Assembly: GCF_902810435.1 (NCBI RefSeq)
Contig: NZ_LR778174.1
Span: 496,001-560,000 of the forward strand
Direction of reading: 5' to 3'
Source: Veillonella parvula
Lineage (GTDB): Bacteria > Bacillota > Negativicutes > Veillonellales > Veillonellaceae
Length of the DNA stretch: 64,000 nucleotides
In this document: one piece after another, positions 15,522 to 24,271 of the stretch
Numbering within the stretch: the first letter of the stretch is position 1
How the letters are laid out: every line of letters starts with the position of its first letter
Position numbers and translations under genes: made by a program
The notes under the pieces: generated by a model
Told to the model about the DNA's origin: nothing
The model's input: only the letters and a program-made list of their open reading frames with translations
Database searches by the model: none

Positions 15522-15734
15522 ATGAAATATTTACGCCGTGAACTTAATCAAGTAGAAAAAGAATATGTAAAACAATTTGGTGAAGATTCTTTAAATCGTG
15601 TCATCCTTCATGATCCTGATACAAAGGATAAACAAGATGTGCAAGATACTATTGATATTCTAAAAGAAGCAATTGCGAAAAATAAACCTCTAGAACAGGT
15701 TCCAGAGAATATGTGGAAGCTTATTGAGTTTTAA
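15522..15734 (+). CDS. Small charged hypothetical protein
   Basis: This 70-residue protein is rich in Lys, Asp and Glu (RRELNQVEKEYVKQF ... TIDILKEAIAKNKPL) and appears mostly helical and soluble. GGGAGG precedes the ATG at good spacing, and the frame shows normal protein composition, so I judge it real. No family is recognised. It lies divergent to the antiporter and 65 bases before a secreted-protein gene, but there is no clear evidence that they form an operon. Confidence 0.6.
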   Translation: MKYLRRELNQVEKEYVKQFGEDSLNRVILHDPDTKDKQDVQDTIDILKEAIAKNKPLEQVPENMWKLIEF

Positions 15735-15799
15735 TGTATATGACTAATTATATGAGATGTATAGCCAGTTTTTAATATAATTATTTGATGGAGACTTGA

Positions 15800-16885
15800 A
15801 TGAATTTAAAAGGAATTGTACTAGTTGCGACAGCATTGTTTGCTAATATAGGAATAATAAATGCTGAGCAGATATCCATCTCATCTGTATCAACGCTATT
15901 AGGCGCAAAAACTACTCAACTTGATAGAGTACAACCTCAAGAAGTTATGCCTTATTTGGAAAGTAAAGTTACGGGTGAAACAGAATTATCTTATGCTGTT
16001 ATGTCTGTTGCTAAAAAAACATTTAATGAACAAATGTTGCTAAATCGAGAGGTAGAATCACGTATGCACGCTCATATTGAGGAACATAATAGAACAATAA
16101 GAAGTGTGCCGCAACGAGACCTTATTAAAAATCCTTATACACGAGAAGAAATTGAAAAACAAATTGTAAAGGCCATTAATTTTAGAGAAAGCAGTAAGTA
16201 CCCTGTTAATGACAAGGAATATTACAATCATATAGATATAAATAAAGTAAATGATTTGTCTGGTTTTCCAAAGAAAATACCTTCTTTTGCTAAGCAGGTT
16301 GATATTCATTTAAAGCCGCCTAAGGCGATTGAAGATGGTCGGTATATTCAAGTTTCTTTTACGGGTAAACCATCAGAACTAAAGCCCTATATTCAAGATG
16401 CAGAAAATCATGCTAAGGTTATTATTACTAAGGGTGAGGCTGAACGTGTTTCTATTAAACCGTACGAAGATGTTAAGATGAATTATAGAAAATACTTGTC
16501 TACTATATTGCCAGAAGAATGGATTGAAGTAACTAATATATTCAATAATATGTATCAATATAAAATGGCGCTAAGCAATGAGAATATTAAGCGAAAGGTT
16601 GATCGTGAGCTCTCTAACCAAATGAATAATCAAATGGTTTTGGACTTAGAGCAAGATATTAGTAAATTAAGTTCTGATAAAGTGTTGTCCAATGATGAAA
16701 ATAAGACTTTACAGAAAAAATATTTAGGTTACTATTCGTATAAAGAAGTAAAGCGACCATTTAACGCAGAGTACACATTCTACATCTTTAAATTTGATTA
16801 TTCATATAATATGTTTACTGTTGCAGGCATGGCCGTTAATCCAGAGCAAACTAGAGTCATTTATTTTCTTAATACAGTAGAGTAA
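15800..16885 (+). CDS. Secreted hypothetical protein
   Basis: This 361-residue protein has a signal peptide of about 22 residues (MNLKGIVLVATALFANIGII, then NA before EQIS). The mature part is charged and probably soluble in the periplasm. It includes a Glu/Arg-rich helical region (about 75-125) and a Lys/Gln-rich stretch (about 250-310). The C-terminal 40 residues (KRPFNAEYTFYIFKFDYSYN, then FTVAGMAVNP) look beta-stranded. No family is recognised. A bidirectional hairpin closes it against the convergent amidase gene. Confidence 0.7.
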   Translation: MNLKGIVLVATALFANIGIINAEQISISSVSTLLGAKTTQLDRVQPQEVMPYLESKVTGETELSYAVMSVAKKTFNEQMLLNREVESRMHAHIEEHNRTIRSVPQRDLIKNPYTREEIEKQIVKAINFRESSKYPVNDKEYYNHIDINKVNDLSGFPKKIPSFAKQVDIHLKPPKAIEDGRYIQVSFTGKPSELKPYIQDAENHAKVIITKGEAERVSIKPYEDVKMNYRKYLSTILPEEWIEVTNIFNNMYQYKMALSNENIKRKVDRELSNQMNNQMVLDLEQDISKLSSDKVLSNDENKTLQKKYLGYYSYKEVKRPFNAEYTFYIFKFDYSYNMFTVAGMAVNPEQTRVIYFLNTVE

Positions 16886-16888
16886 AAA

Positions 16889-16971
16889 TAAAAAGGCACA
16901 TTGTTTTATGCGCAGACCATCTATAAATGAATTGTTTAAGATGGTAGTTAAAAACGATGTGCCTTTATTTT
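16889..16971. terminator. Large bidirectional terminator hairpin
   Basis: An outer stem (AAAAGGCACATTGTTTT with AAAACGATGTGCCTTT) encloses an inner stem (ACCATCT with AGATGGT). A and T runs on the two sides suit the two convergent genes. It overlaps the last two bases of the amidase stop region. Confidence 0.85.
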
Positions 16972-17761
16972 ATAGCTTGTAGAGTTCAGGTTTGCGATCT
17001 CTAAAAATATTGATTTTATTGCGAATATCCTCTACTACGGTGAGGTCGATATCTATAGATGAGATGCCCTCCCTAGTGTCCATTTCGAGTAGATTGGTGC
17101 CCCATGGGTCGTATACGGCGGAGTGACCAGTGCTTTGAACTCGACCTACTGTACCACAGCCGTTGACAGCACATAAGAAGAGTTGGTTTTCAATGGCGCG
17201 CACTTCGTTTAATACTTGCCAGTGGCGTAAACGCATAGTAGGCCATTGAGCAGGTACAAATAATAACTCTGTATTTGATAATGCAGCCATTCTCACGAGC
17301 TCAGGAAAGCGAATATCGTAACAGATAACCGTACTACAAGGAATACCATCCAATTCGAAATGAGTGGTATGTGTACCGCTAGCAAAGTATTGGTCCTCTT
17401 TAGCAGGACTAAATCCGTGCATTTTGGAATACTCTCCTACGAGCGTGCCTTTACGGTTGTAAGCATAGGATGTATTAAATACTAAATCCTCTTTTGCTAC
17501 GGCTACAGAACCGCCCACAATGTTTACATTGTGTTCTTTTGCGAATGTACTTAATAAAGCTTTTGTTCTTTCTCCATTTCTGTCAGAAATATTGATTAAA
17601 TCCTTAGATGGATGAAATCCTGTATTCCATGTTTCGGGCAAGACGATAATGTCAGGACTTTCTGATAGGGCTTGTGAAAGTAATTCTTGGACGCGTGCAT
17701 AATTGTATTCCACTTCGTTTACATGGACGTCCATTTGTATAAGGCTTAAGCGTTTTTTCAT
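16970..17761 (-). CDS. Carbon-nitrogen hydrolase, omega-amidase-like (nitrilase family)
   Basis: This 263-residue enzyme has the complete nitrilase-family triad: E43 (VLPETWNTGF), K113 (EYSKMHGFSP) and C147 (VICYDIRFPEL). The length and the CYDIRFPEL motif fit the Nit2/YafV omega-amidase group, which hydrolyses alpha-ketoglutaramate and related products of glutamine transamination. The substrate is inferred from the subgroup, not proven. The protein is cytoplasmic with no signal peptide. AAAGGA precedes the ATG. It forms a single-gene unit, convergent with the secreted protein gene. Confidence 0.88.
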   Translation of the reverse strand: MKKRLSLIQMDVHVNEVEYNYARVQELLSQALSESPDIIVLPETWNTGFHPSKDLINISDRNGERTKALLSTFAKEHNVNIVGGSVAVAKEDLVFNTSYAYNRKGTLVGEYSKMHGFSPAKEDQYFASGTHTTHFELDGIPCSTVICYDIRFPELVRMAALSNTELLFVPAQWPTMRLRHWQVLNEVRAIENQLFLCAVNGCGTVGRVQSTGHSAVYDPWGTNLLEMDTREGISSIDIDLTVVEDIRNKINIFRDRKPELYKL

Positions 17762-18064
17762 AAGAAATCCTTTGTCTATTGGATGAGCATAATTTTAGTA
17801 ATGTGTATTATAATTAGAATATTAAAGCATTATTGAACGGATTACAATATAGCTCTAAATAATCGTAGAAGTTTTAAATGATTTTTGATACTGAAGATTT
17901 ATATGAATTTAGGCTTTCCGGTGTTATAGGCATCCAGATGAAACTATGTATCCTAGATCCTGAAAATTGATTGATGAAGTACTAATAAAGCGTTACTTTT
18001 TACTATTCTTCATGGAAATGTTATAATATTCTGTATATAATTGTGTTCTAATAGAGGAGGACCT
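17762..18064. promoter_or_regulatory. Divergent intergenic region with promoter for the deacetylase operon
   Basis: This stretch of about 300 bases separates divergent genes. An extended -10 element, TG-T-TATAAT, lies at 18019-18027, 38 bases before the deacetylase start, with only a weak -35. AGAGGAGG lies before the ATG. I see no hairpin, repeat or further ORF here. Confidence 0.55.
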
Positions 18065-18868
18065 ATGAAACGGATTCCGTTGGTAACACTGTTACTTTTG
18101 GTATTGGCAATGGTTGTGGCAGGTTGTGGCGTGCTTTCACAAAAAACAGAACCTACTAGTTCAGTACCGCCTGTAAAAGAAGTTAAGATGGTACATCCAT
18201 CGGGCATTCCTGTCCTTATGTATCATAAAGTCGGCGACGACAAAGATAATGATGCGGTTATTCGGGAGGATTTATTCAGAGAACAAATGAAGTTCCTCAA
18301 GGATAACGGCTACAATCCATTGACGATGGAACAATTGTATGAATATGTTGTAAATGGTGCTGCAGTGCCTGAAAAACCAGTTGTTTTGACCTTTGATGAT
18401 GGTTATGCAGATACATATTCTATTGTATATCCAATCATGAAAGAATATGGTTTCCCAGCGACTGTTTTTATTAATCCTGGCGATATTGGTACGCGTTTAA
18501 CTTGGGATCAAGTGCGTGAAATGCATAAAAATGGTATCACTATTTCCAATCATGGTTTCCAACATATAGAAATGGGTCAATTGTCTGAAGCGAAACAAAT
18601 TGAAAATATCACAAAGGCCCAAGAGGCACTTGCTAAAGAAGTAGGCATTAAGGATAATCCTTGGTTCTGCTATCCGTATGGAGATAAAAATGAATTCACC
18701 GATTCGGCATCTAAGAAAGCTGGTATCAAGATGGGCATGGCTATGAAGTCTGGCTGGGCTCATACGGGTGATAATCCATATAATATTTTGCGTGTTTGGG
18801 TAGGTAATGCGGTAGATATCAAGCATTTTGAAGAGCGCATTAGCACTGAACATTTCACTGATTTATAA
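18065..18868 (+). CDS. Polysaccharide deacetylase lipoprotein
   Basis: This 267-residue protein has a lipoprotein signal (LLLVLAMVVAGC, lipid-attached C21). A NodB-type carbohydrate esterase 4 domain spans about residues 48-260. Active-site motifs are visible: TFDDGYADT with D111 and D112, and SNHGFQH with H163 and H167 as metal ligands, then YPYGDKNE. Such enzymes remove N-acetyl or O-acetyl groups from cell-wall or surface polysaccharides. The start at 18065 is chosen because AGGAGG lies just upstream. It leads a three-gene unit with a phosphodiester glycosidase and a membrane-anchored protein. Confidence 0.9.
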   Translation: MKRIPLVTLLLLVLAMVVAGCGVLSQKTEPTSSVPPVKEVKMVHPSGIPVLMYHKVGDDKDNDAVIREDLFREQMKFLKDNGYNPLTMEQLYEYVVNGAAVPEKPVVLTFDDGYADTYSIVYPIMKEYGFPATVFINPGDIGTRLTWDQVREMHKNGITISNHGFQHIEMGQLSEAKQIENITKAQEALAKEVGIKDNPWFCYPYGDKNEFTDSASKKAGIKMGMAMKSGWAHTGDNPYNILRVWVGNAVDIKHFEERISTEHFTDL

Positions 18869-18879
18869 GGAGAAATACA

Positions 18880-19818
18880 TTGTTCAAAAAGAATTGGGTA
18901 AAGTTCATCATTATGGTGTTCTTATTTACCGTTGTCACATCACCCTTCGTGGTGCTCTTTGGACCATTTAATAATGTAAAGCGCGCCGTTATTGGTGCTA
19001 TCTTACAATCTCGCCATCCTCATTACATTACGTGGTTGTTTAATGAAGACGAGTTACAATCTATTTTGGGGACTGTAGGGGTTGTTAAAAGCCAAGATTT
19101 GTTCAAGTTTAATGCTCGTGAAGATAAGACTTTAAATCTTGAAAAAATCCAGTCTGCTCGTTATGTAGGCTATATTTTAGAAATTCCTGATCCTCGTCGT
19201 ATCCAAGTAGGTACAGCGGCTAATATTCAAGAAAAAGGCGATACTACAAGTAATATTGCAAAAATGAATAATGCTGTAGCAGCGATTAATGGCGGTGGTT
19301 TCCACGACCCTAATGGTACTGGTACAGGCCGTTTGCCATATGGTTTCATCTTGCATGACGGTGAGTACGTTATCGGTAAGGATGTAGGCCCTGATGAAGA
19401 CGTAGACTTTGTAGGTTTCTCTAAATCTGGTAATCTTATCGCTGGTAACTATGATAAAACTCAGCTTAGTGATATGAAGGCCATGGAAGGTATTACCTTT
19501 GGTCCGCCTCTTATCGTTGATGGTAAGAAGATGATTACCGAAGGTGATGGTGGCTGGGGCGTAGGTCCTCGTACTGCTATCGGTCAAAAGAAAGATGGCA
19601 CAGTGCTATTCCTTGTAATCGATGGTCGCCAACCAGGGTATTCTATTGGGGCTACCTTGCGTGACGTACAAGATATTCTATTTGAAAAAGGTTGCTACAT
19701 TGCAGCAAATTTAGATGGCGGTTCTAGTTCAACTTTGTACCTAAATGGTAAAGTCGTAAATAAACCTGCCGATTTGTTAGGGGAACGCATGATCCCAACG
19801 GCGTTTATCGTGAAATAG
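18880..19818 (+). CDS. Phosphodiester glycosidase family protein (NAGPA-like domain)
   Basis: This 312-residue protein starts at TTG with AAGGAGA upstream and has one N-terminal membrane segment (about residues 10-30). The C-terminal domain matches the NAGPA/phosphodiester glycosidase fold: AAINGGGFHDPNGTG near 130, GFILHDGEYV, GVGPRTAIGQKKDG near 225, then LFLVIDGRQPG and AANLDGGSSSTLY near 280. Human NAGPA uncovers mannose-phosphate. Bacterial relatives act on exopolysaccharide or wall glycan phosphodiesters. Paired with the upstream deacetylase it probably remodels an envelope glycan; the substrate is unknown. Confidence 0.86.
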   Translation: MFKKNWVKFIIMVFLFTVVTSPFVVLFGPFNNVKRAVIGAILQSRHPHYITWLFNEDELQSILGTVGVVKSQDLFKFNAREDKTLNLEKIQSARYVGYILEIPDPRRIQVGTAANIQEKGDTTSNIAKMNNAVAAINGGGFHDPNGTGTGRLPYGFILHDGEYVIGKDVGPDEDVDFVGFSKSGNLIAGNYDKTQLSDMKAMEGITFGPPLIVDGKKMITEGDGGWGVGPRTAIGQKKDGTVLFLVIDGRQPGYSIGATLRDVQDILFEKGCYIAANLDGGSSSTLYLNGKVVNKPADLLGERMIPTAFIVK

Positions 19819-19826
19819 GAGGACAG

Positions 19827-20771
19827 ATGAAACCTTTTACGCGTGTACTGAGCGCCTTTGCGGTAGGTATTCTTCTGCAAGGTGGGGTATACCTATACCT
19901 TGATCAATATATGTTTGCGCCGACTACAGAGTTTAACGTAGCAGGCGCATCAAAAGATGATACTAAAAACTTCCCTGATGTGAAGGAAGGCACTAAATAT
20001 GTATCCTATGACCGTCAATTCATGGCCGTTGTTACAGAAAACTCTTTGAAAATTTACAAGGCTAATGAAAGTACCCCTACGAATATTGATTTGAAGGGGC
20101 GTTCGATTAGTTACTTCAACTGGATGCCAGACCGTAACTATGCTATCATGGGTTTATATGACTCCAGAGATGTTGTCATGGCTCGTCTTAATGCGGATGA
20201 TCCAGAACATGAGGTTGATACGAAACTTGAAGACTTGCCTCGGGGCAGTAAAATCGTAGATGCTGCGTACTCTGAAGCGACGAATGTGGTTTATATGAAG
20301 GTAAAAGTTCAAGAACATACATATCGTATTTATCGTACCGATGCTAACTACGATACACGTCGTGTTTACATGCAAGCTACTGATATCGGTCATATCGGCG
20401 TATTCTACGATGAGGATAACTTCTTCTACGATAATGTGAGAACTGGGGATGTCTTCATGTTTAATGGCATTGAAGGTGGTTGGCGTGTTATCAACCCTGA
20501 AGGGCGCTTCCGCTTTATCGGTGTTGATATGGACAAAACTATCTATATCGCTCGTGTTGATGAGGATAATAATGCATTGACTGTTTACACTGGTAAACTA
20601 GGTGTAGGCTTCAATCCAGTTTACAAATACAACCACCCTACTACATTTAATGAGTTGACATTATCAGATGTAAAAAACATCATTAAGAATGGTAGTGAAG
20701 AAACTACTAAGGTAACAGAAGATACTACATCTTCTAAATCATCCAATAGTAGTAGTAAAAAGAAATCTTAA
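19827..20771 (+). CDS. Membrane-anchored hypothetical protein, beta-propeller-like
   Basis: This 314-residue protein has one N-terminal membrane anchor (about residues 8-28). Its large extracytoplasmic domain is rich in short beta strands with Y/W and D/G turns (YVSYDRQFMAVVTENSLKIY, YFNWMPDRNYAIMGLYDSRD), as in beta-propellers. The last 25 residues are a low-complexity Ser/Lys/Thr tail. No family is recognised. AGGAGG and an eight-base gap tie it to the glycosidase gene, so it is likely a partner in the same envelope glycan process. Confidence 0.72.
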   Translation: MKPFTRVLSAFAVGILLQGGVYLYLDQYMFAPTTEFNVAGASKDDTKNFPDVKEGTKYVSYDRQFMAVVTENSLKIYKANESTPTNIDLKGRSISYFNWMPDRNYAIMGLYDSRDVVMARLNADDPEHEVDTKLEDLPRGSKIVDAAYSEATNVVYMKVKVQEHTYRIYRTDANYDTRRVYMQATDIGHIGVFYDEDNFFYDNVRTGDVFMFNGIEGGWRVINPEGRFRFIGVDMDKTIYIARVDEDNNALTVYTGKLGVGFNPVYKYNHPTTFNELTLSDVKNIIKNGSEETTKVTEDTTSSKSSNSSSKKKS

Positions 20772-20773
20772 GA

Positions 20774-20813
20774 AAAAGCCTTTATAATGTTCTTTCATTA
20801 TAAAGGCTTTATT
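20774..20813 (+). terminator. Terminator of the deacetylase operon
   Basis: A 15-base stem (AAAGCCTTTATAATG with CATTATAAAGGCTTT) closes a six-base loop just after the stop codon. The T run is short, so termination may be partial. The stem excludes the upstream alternative start of the next gene. Confidence 0.8.
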
Positions 20814-20843
20814 CCTATAATAGTATGTACCCTAAGGATATCT

Positions 20844-22019
20844 ATGAATATATTATTTGTACGCCTTAGTTACATAGGTGATATTTTGCATGCTACACCT
20901 GCTGCGCGGTGGATTAAGAAACAGTATCCTGATGCTAAGTTGCATTGGATTGTAACGCCTAGTATGGTAGAGCTTTTACAGGACAATCCCTATGTAGATG
21001 AGATAATTCCCTGGGAACGGGATGAATACGAGGCTCATTCTAAAAAACTACATATCCCTACAATGTGGCGCATGTGGTGGGATCTTAAGGCCAAATTAGA
21101 ACCTTATAAATTTGATGTAGCCATTGATGTACAAGGACGTCTTATAACAGGGTTAGTACTATTAGCTTCAGGAGCCCCCATTAGACTTGGCCTTGGTGGC
21201 ACAAAAGAGTTGAATTGGTTGTTTACTAACTATAAAACGAAGCCTAGTACAGAACACATGATTAAGCGCTATGTAGAGGTAGCTCAGTTGTTAACAAAGG
21301 CTGTTACTGAACATGCAAATTTAGATACATCGCTTAACATAGCTAAATGCGGTGTTGAAAGCAGTTCTCCACTAAATGAATCTAGTGCTAATACGCTGTA
21401 CCACATGGATTTTCAGGTGCCATCAAATTTACATAGTTGGGCAGAAGAACAGTGGAAAACGATTGATAACGACATTTCTTTGAATCGTGGGGAGGTGGAT
21501 ACACCTCTACGAGTTGGGCTTGTATTAGGCACCTCTTGGGCAACGAAAGAATGGCCTCAGGAAAAATGGTACTCCCTCATTAAATCCCTTCAATATAGAG
21601 CAAATTTTGTTTGTTTAGGTGGCCCTAAAGAGGCTACTCAATACAAACCCTTGATGGACTCGCTAACAGATGAGGGCATTGATAAAATTGTACTGAATAT
21701 GTTAGGGAAAACGACGCTTCAAGAATTAGGGGCTTTAATTGAAAGTTGTGATGTAGTAGTTACTGCTGATACTGGAGCTCTGCATATTGCGTTAGCTTTA
21801 AATAAGCCTGTAGTAGCACTCTTTGGCCCTACGGATCCTAAATTATGGGGACCTCTGACGGGAACCTTTAAGGTGCTCGTAAATGATGAATTAGATTGCT
21901 TGGGCTGCCGAAAACGACGTTGTCCTAAGCCTGATCAATATTGTATGTCTGGTATTGAACCAGTACGCGTAAAAAAAGCAATTTTTGAATTGATAGGAGA
22001 TACACATGGCAAAGTTTAA
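20844..22019 (+). CDS. Glycosyltransferase family 9, LPS heptosyltransferase-like
   Basis: This 391-residue protein belongs to the GT9 family, whose members transfer ADP-heptose to the LPS core at the inner membrane face. The N-terminus (MNILFVRLSYIGDILHATPA) is the classic GT9 acceptor-side motif. The C-terminal domain has GTSWATKEWPQEKWYSLI and TADTGALHIALALNKPVVALFGPTDP, the nucleotide-sugar site. A Cys cluster (CLGCRKRRCPKPDQYC) near the end is typical of several GT9 subgroups. ATG 20844 is chosen because the longer frame would run through the upstream terminator. Its presence indicates an LPS-bearing outer membrane. Confidence 0.9.
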   Translation: MNILFVRLSYIGDILHATPAARWIKKQYPDAKLHWIVTPSMVELLQDNPYVDEIIPWERDEYEAHSKKLHIPTMWRMWWDLKAKLEPYKFDVAIDVQGRLITGLVLLASGAPIRLGLGGTKELNWLFTNYKTKPSTEHMIKRYVEVAQLLTKAVTEHANLDTSLNIAKCGVESSSPLNESSANTLYHMDFQVPSNLHSWAEEQWKTIDNDISLNRGEVDTPLRVGLVLGTSWATKEWPQEKWYSLIKSLQYRANFVCLGGPKEATQYKPLMDSLTDEGIDKIVLNMLGKTTLQELGALIESCDVVVTADTGALHIALALNKPVVALFGPTDPKLWGPLTGTFKVLVNDELDCLGCRKRRCPKPDQYCMSGIEPVRVKKAIFELIGDTHGKV

Positions 22020-22332
22020 AATCCAAAAAGGTTTATCCGATGCGGATATGATGAAAAATTTTAAGGATACGGAAAATTTTGAAGATACTATGCTCAATAT
22101 GGAGCGAGATGCTAAGAAGCCAGTAGTTTACCAAAGTCCAAAGCAAAAAGAAGATGCATTTTACCGTGAGTTCTTAACTGAAAAAGTAGAGACTATAATT
22201 GGTAAAATGCTCCTTGATATCAAGATGGAGTATTTTAAAGAAGGAGAAGGGGCCTTTTCTATTCAAGTAAAACGGGAAGGTAAAAATATTGTCCTTGAAA
22301 CTGCGCCTAAAAAGGTTAAGCCTGAGAAGTAA
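22006..22332 (+). CDS. Small hypothetical protein coupled to GT9
   Basis: This 108-residue charged protein has no signal or membrane segment. It starts 14 bases before the GT9 stop, with a TAGGAGA site inside that gene, so the two are translationally coupled. Features are a Lys/Asp-rich N-terminal half and KEGEGAFSIQVKREGKNIVLE near residues 80-100. No family is recognised. Coupling suggests a role alongside the glycosyltransferase, but that is inference. Confidence 0.65.
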   Translation: MAKFKIQKGLSDADMMKNFKDTENFEDTMLNMERDAKKPVVYQSPKQKEDAFYREFLTEKVETIIGKMLLDIKMEYFKEGEGAFSIQVKREGKNIVLETAPKKVKPEK

Positions 22333-22372
22333 TGCGTATAATGGGAACTCTTAAATTTTAAAGATTACGTCA

Positions 22373-22405
22373 GAGCCTGTCCGTAAATGGACAGGTTCTT
22401 TTGTA
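22373..22405 (+). terminator. Terminator of the GT9 unit
   Basis: AGAGCCTGTCC pairs with GGACAGGTTCT around GTAAAT, followed by a short T run. It closes the GT9 and hypothetical gene pair. Confidence 0.85.
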
Positions 22406-22637
22406 TGTTTATGCATTTAAAAATATCGACTAAGTTATTAATAAAATTGATGAACTCATAAGCATACCGATGTTTATCGAATTACTACATTTATAAATAC
22501 CGATATATTTTGAAAAGTATTTAATAATAACTAAAAATTATTACGATATAATTTTTAGTTTCTCATTAAAATGAGCAATTACAAAAAAATTAATTTGATT
22601 AAACATACATGCTAAACTCTAGTTCCTCTGCAGTTTT

Positions 22638-22655
22638 TTGTGATATTCATCACGA
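22638..22655 (+). promoter_or_regulatory. CRP/FNR- or Rex-like inverted repeat
   Basis: TTGTGA at 22638-22643 and TCACGA at 22650-22655 form a near-perfect inverted repeat with a six-base spacer. This resembles operators of the CRP/FNR family (TGTGA-N6-TCACA) and partly those of Rex. It lies about 55 bases upstream of the -35 of the decarboxylase promoter. Which regulator binds cannot be told. Confidence 0.5.
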
Positions 22656-22707
22656 AAAAATCATCTTTGTATACATGAAATTATGAGTAAATAGCATAAT
22701 GTGGTTG

Positions 22708-22738
22708 TTGACAAAGAATTTTATAAGTAGTCTAATAT
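22708..22738 (+). promoter_or_regulatory. Promoter of the decarboxylase subunit gene
   Basis: TTGACA at 22708-22713 is followed 17 bases later by TCTAAT (22731-22736), overlapping TAATAT (22733-22738). The perfect -35 and suitable spacing support a sigma-A-type promoter. The predicted leader is about 130 bases long. Confidence 0.6.
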
Positions 22739-22876
22739 AAGTATGTATTACGATTTTAGCGCGTTTGGCTAGTGTGAGCAGACATCGAAAAAATCGTAAA
22801 AAAAATAGGTATGAGATAGTTGCTTGATGAGTGTATAAAGTTACATACACAGACTATTTCGATTTGGAGGATTAAC

Positions 22877-24229
22877 ATGGCTAAAAAATTAAGAATTTGC
22901 GAAACCGTTCTTCGTGACGGTCATCAATCTATTTTGGCAACACGTATGCGCTACGAACAAATGGAGCCAGTGCTCGGCCTTTTAGATGATATTGGTTATG
23001 AAGCTCTTGAATGTTGGGGCGGCGCTACTTATGACAGCTGTCTTCGTTTCTTGAATGAAGATCCATGGGAACGCCTTCGCAAATTGAAAGCTAATTTGAA
23101 AAATACCCCATTGCAAATGTTGCTTCGCGGTCAAAATTTGTTGGGCTATAAACACTACTCCGACGACGTAGTAGAAGCATTCTGTAATGCGGCTGTAAAA
23201 AATGGTATCGACCGTATCCGTATTTTCGACGCATTGAATGACCCACGCAATATGGAAGCTGCTATTAAGTACTCCAAAAAAGCTGGTGCACACGTTCAAT
23301 CCGCTATGGTATACACAATTTCTCCAGTTCACACAACTGAAAGCTTCTTGAAAGTAGCTGAAACTTTGGTAGAAATGGGTACTGATTCCCTTTGTATCAA
23401 AGATATGTCCGGTTTGTTAGGACCTGCTGATGCATATGATTTGGTTTCTACTTTCAAAAAACGTTTTGGCGAATTGCCAATCGACTTGCATAGCCATTTC
23501 ACTTGCGGTCTTGCTAGTACTACATACTGGGAAGCTGCTAAAGCTGGCGTAGATATCATCGATACTGCTATCTCTCCATTCGCTCATGCAACTAGCCAAC
23601 CAGCTACTGAAACTATGATTGAAATGTTCAAAGGTACTGAATGGGATCTTGGTCTTGACCTTGATAAATACATTCCATTAGTTGACCACTTCCGTAAAGT
23701 AAAACAACAAATCGCTGAAGAATTCAACTTGAAACCAGCTAGTGATGTAATCCCTGCTGTTCGTCGTTACCAAATTCCTGGCGGTATGTTGTCCAATACT
23801 CAAAACCAATTGAACGAAATGGGTATGGGCGATCGCTTCTTTGACGTTATGGATGAAATGCCACGCGTTCGTGAAGACTTGGGTTACCCTCCATTGGTAA
23901 CTCCAACATCCCAAATCGTTGGTACAATGGCTATGATGAACGTTATGATGGGTGACCGTTACAAAATGGTTCCTAACGAAGTTAAAGATCTTGTTCGTGG
24001 TAAATATGGTCAATTACCTGGTACAATTTCTGATGAAATTCGTCAAACTATCATTGGTGATGAACAACCTATTACTTGCCGTCCAGCAGATCTTATCGAA
24101 CCTGAATTGGAAGGTTACCGTCAAGATTTAGCTTCTAAAGGCTACAATGGCATCACTGACGAAGACGTATTGACTTACGCTATGTTCCCAGAAGTTGCTA
24201 TTAACTTCTTCGATGCAAATCGTCGTTAA
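22877..24229 (+). CDS. Biotin-dependent decarboxylase/carboxylase carboxyltransferase subunit (OadA/PycB-like)
   Basis: This 450-residue protein is the carboxyltransferase domain shared by oxaloacetate decarboxylase alpha, pyruvate carboxylase subunit B and transcarboxylase 5S. Active-site residues are visible: D14 in LRDGHQS, K175 in SLCIKDMSG (carboxylated Lys) and the metal-binding H205 and H207 in DLHSHFTCG. It lacks the C-terminal biotinyl domain of full-length OadA, so biotin must be on another subunit. Lactate-fermenting Negativicutes rely on this chemistry. ATG 22877 follows TTGGAGG. The coding sequence looks highly codon-biased, consistent with strong expression. Oxaloacetate as substrate is the most likely guess. 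Confidence 0.88.
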   Translation: MAKKLRICETVLRDGHQSILATRMRYEQMEPVLGLLDDIGYEALECWGGATYDSCLRFLNEDPWERLRKLKANLKNTPLQMLLRGQNLLGYKHYSDDVVEAFCNAAVKNGIDRIRIFDALNDPRNMEAAIKYSKKAGAHVQSAMVYTISPVHTTESFLKVAETLVEMGTDSLCIKDMSGLLGPADAYDLVSTFKKRFGELPIDLHSHFTCGLASTTYWEAAKAGVDIIDTAISPFAHATSQPATETMIEMFKGTEWDLGLDLDKYIPLVDHFRKVKQQIAEEFNLKPASDVIPAVRRYQIPGGMLSNTQNQLNEMGMGDRFFDVMDEMPRVREDLGYPPLVTPTSQIVGTMAMMNVMMGDRYKMVPNEVKDLVRGKYGQLPGTISDEIRQTIIGDEQPITCRPADLIEPELEGYRQDLASKGYNGITDEDVLTYAMFPEVAINFFDANRR

Positions 24230-24240
24230 TCCAAATTTTA

Positions 24241-24271
24241 AAAGAGGATTCTTAGGAATCCTCTTTTTTTT
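24241..24271 (+). terminator. Terminator of the decarboxylase subunit gene
   Basis: AAAGAGGATTC pairs with GAATCCTCTTT around a four-base loop and is followed by a run of Ts. Confidence 0.95.

Larger units (their letters stand above)
22333..22876. other. Intergenic region upstream of the decarboxylase gene
   Basis: This A/T-rich stretch of about 540 bases holds the terminator at 22373-22405, an inverted repeat at 22638-22655 and a promoter at 22708-22738. No credible ORF is visible. Its length and the repeat suggest the downstream gene is regulated. Confidence 0.7.
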
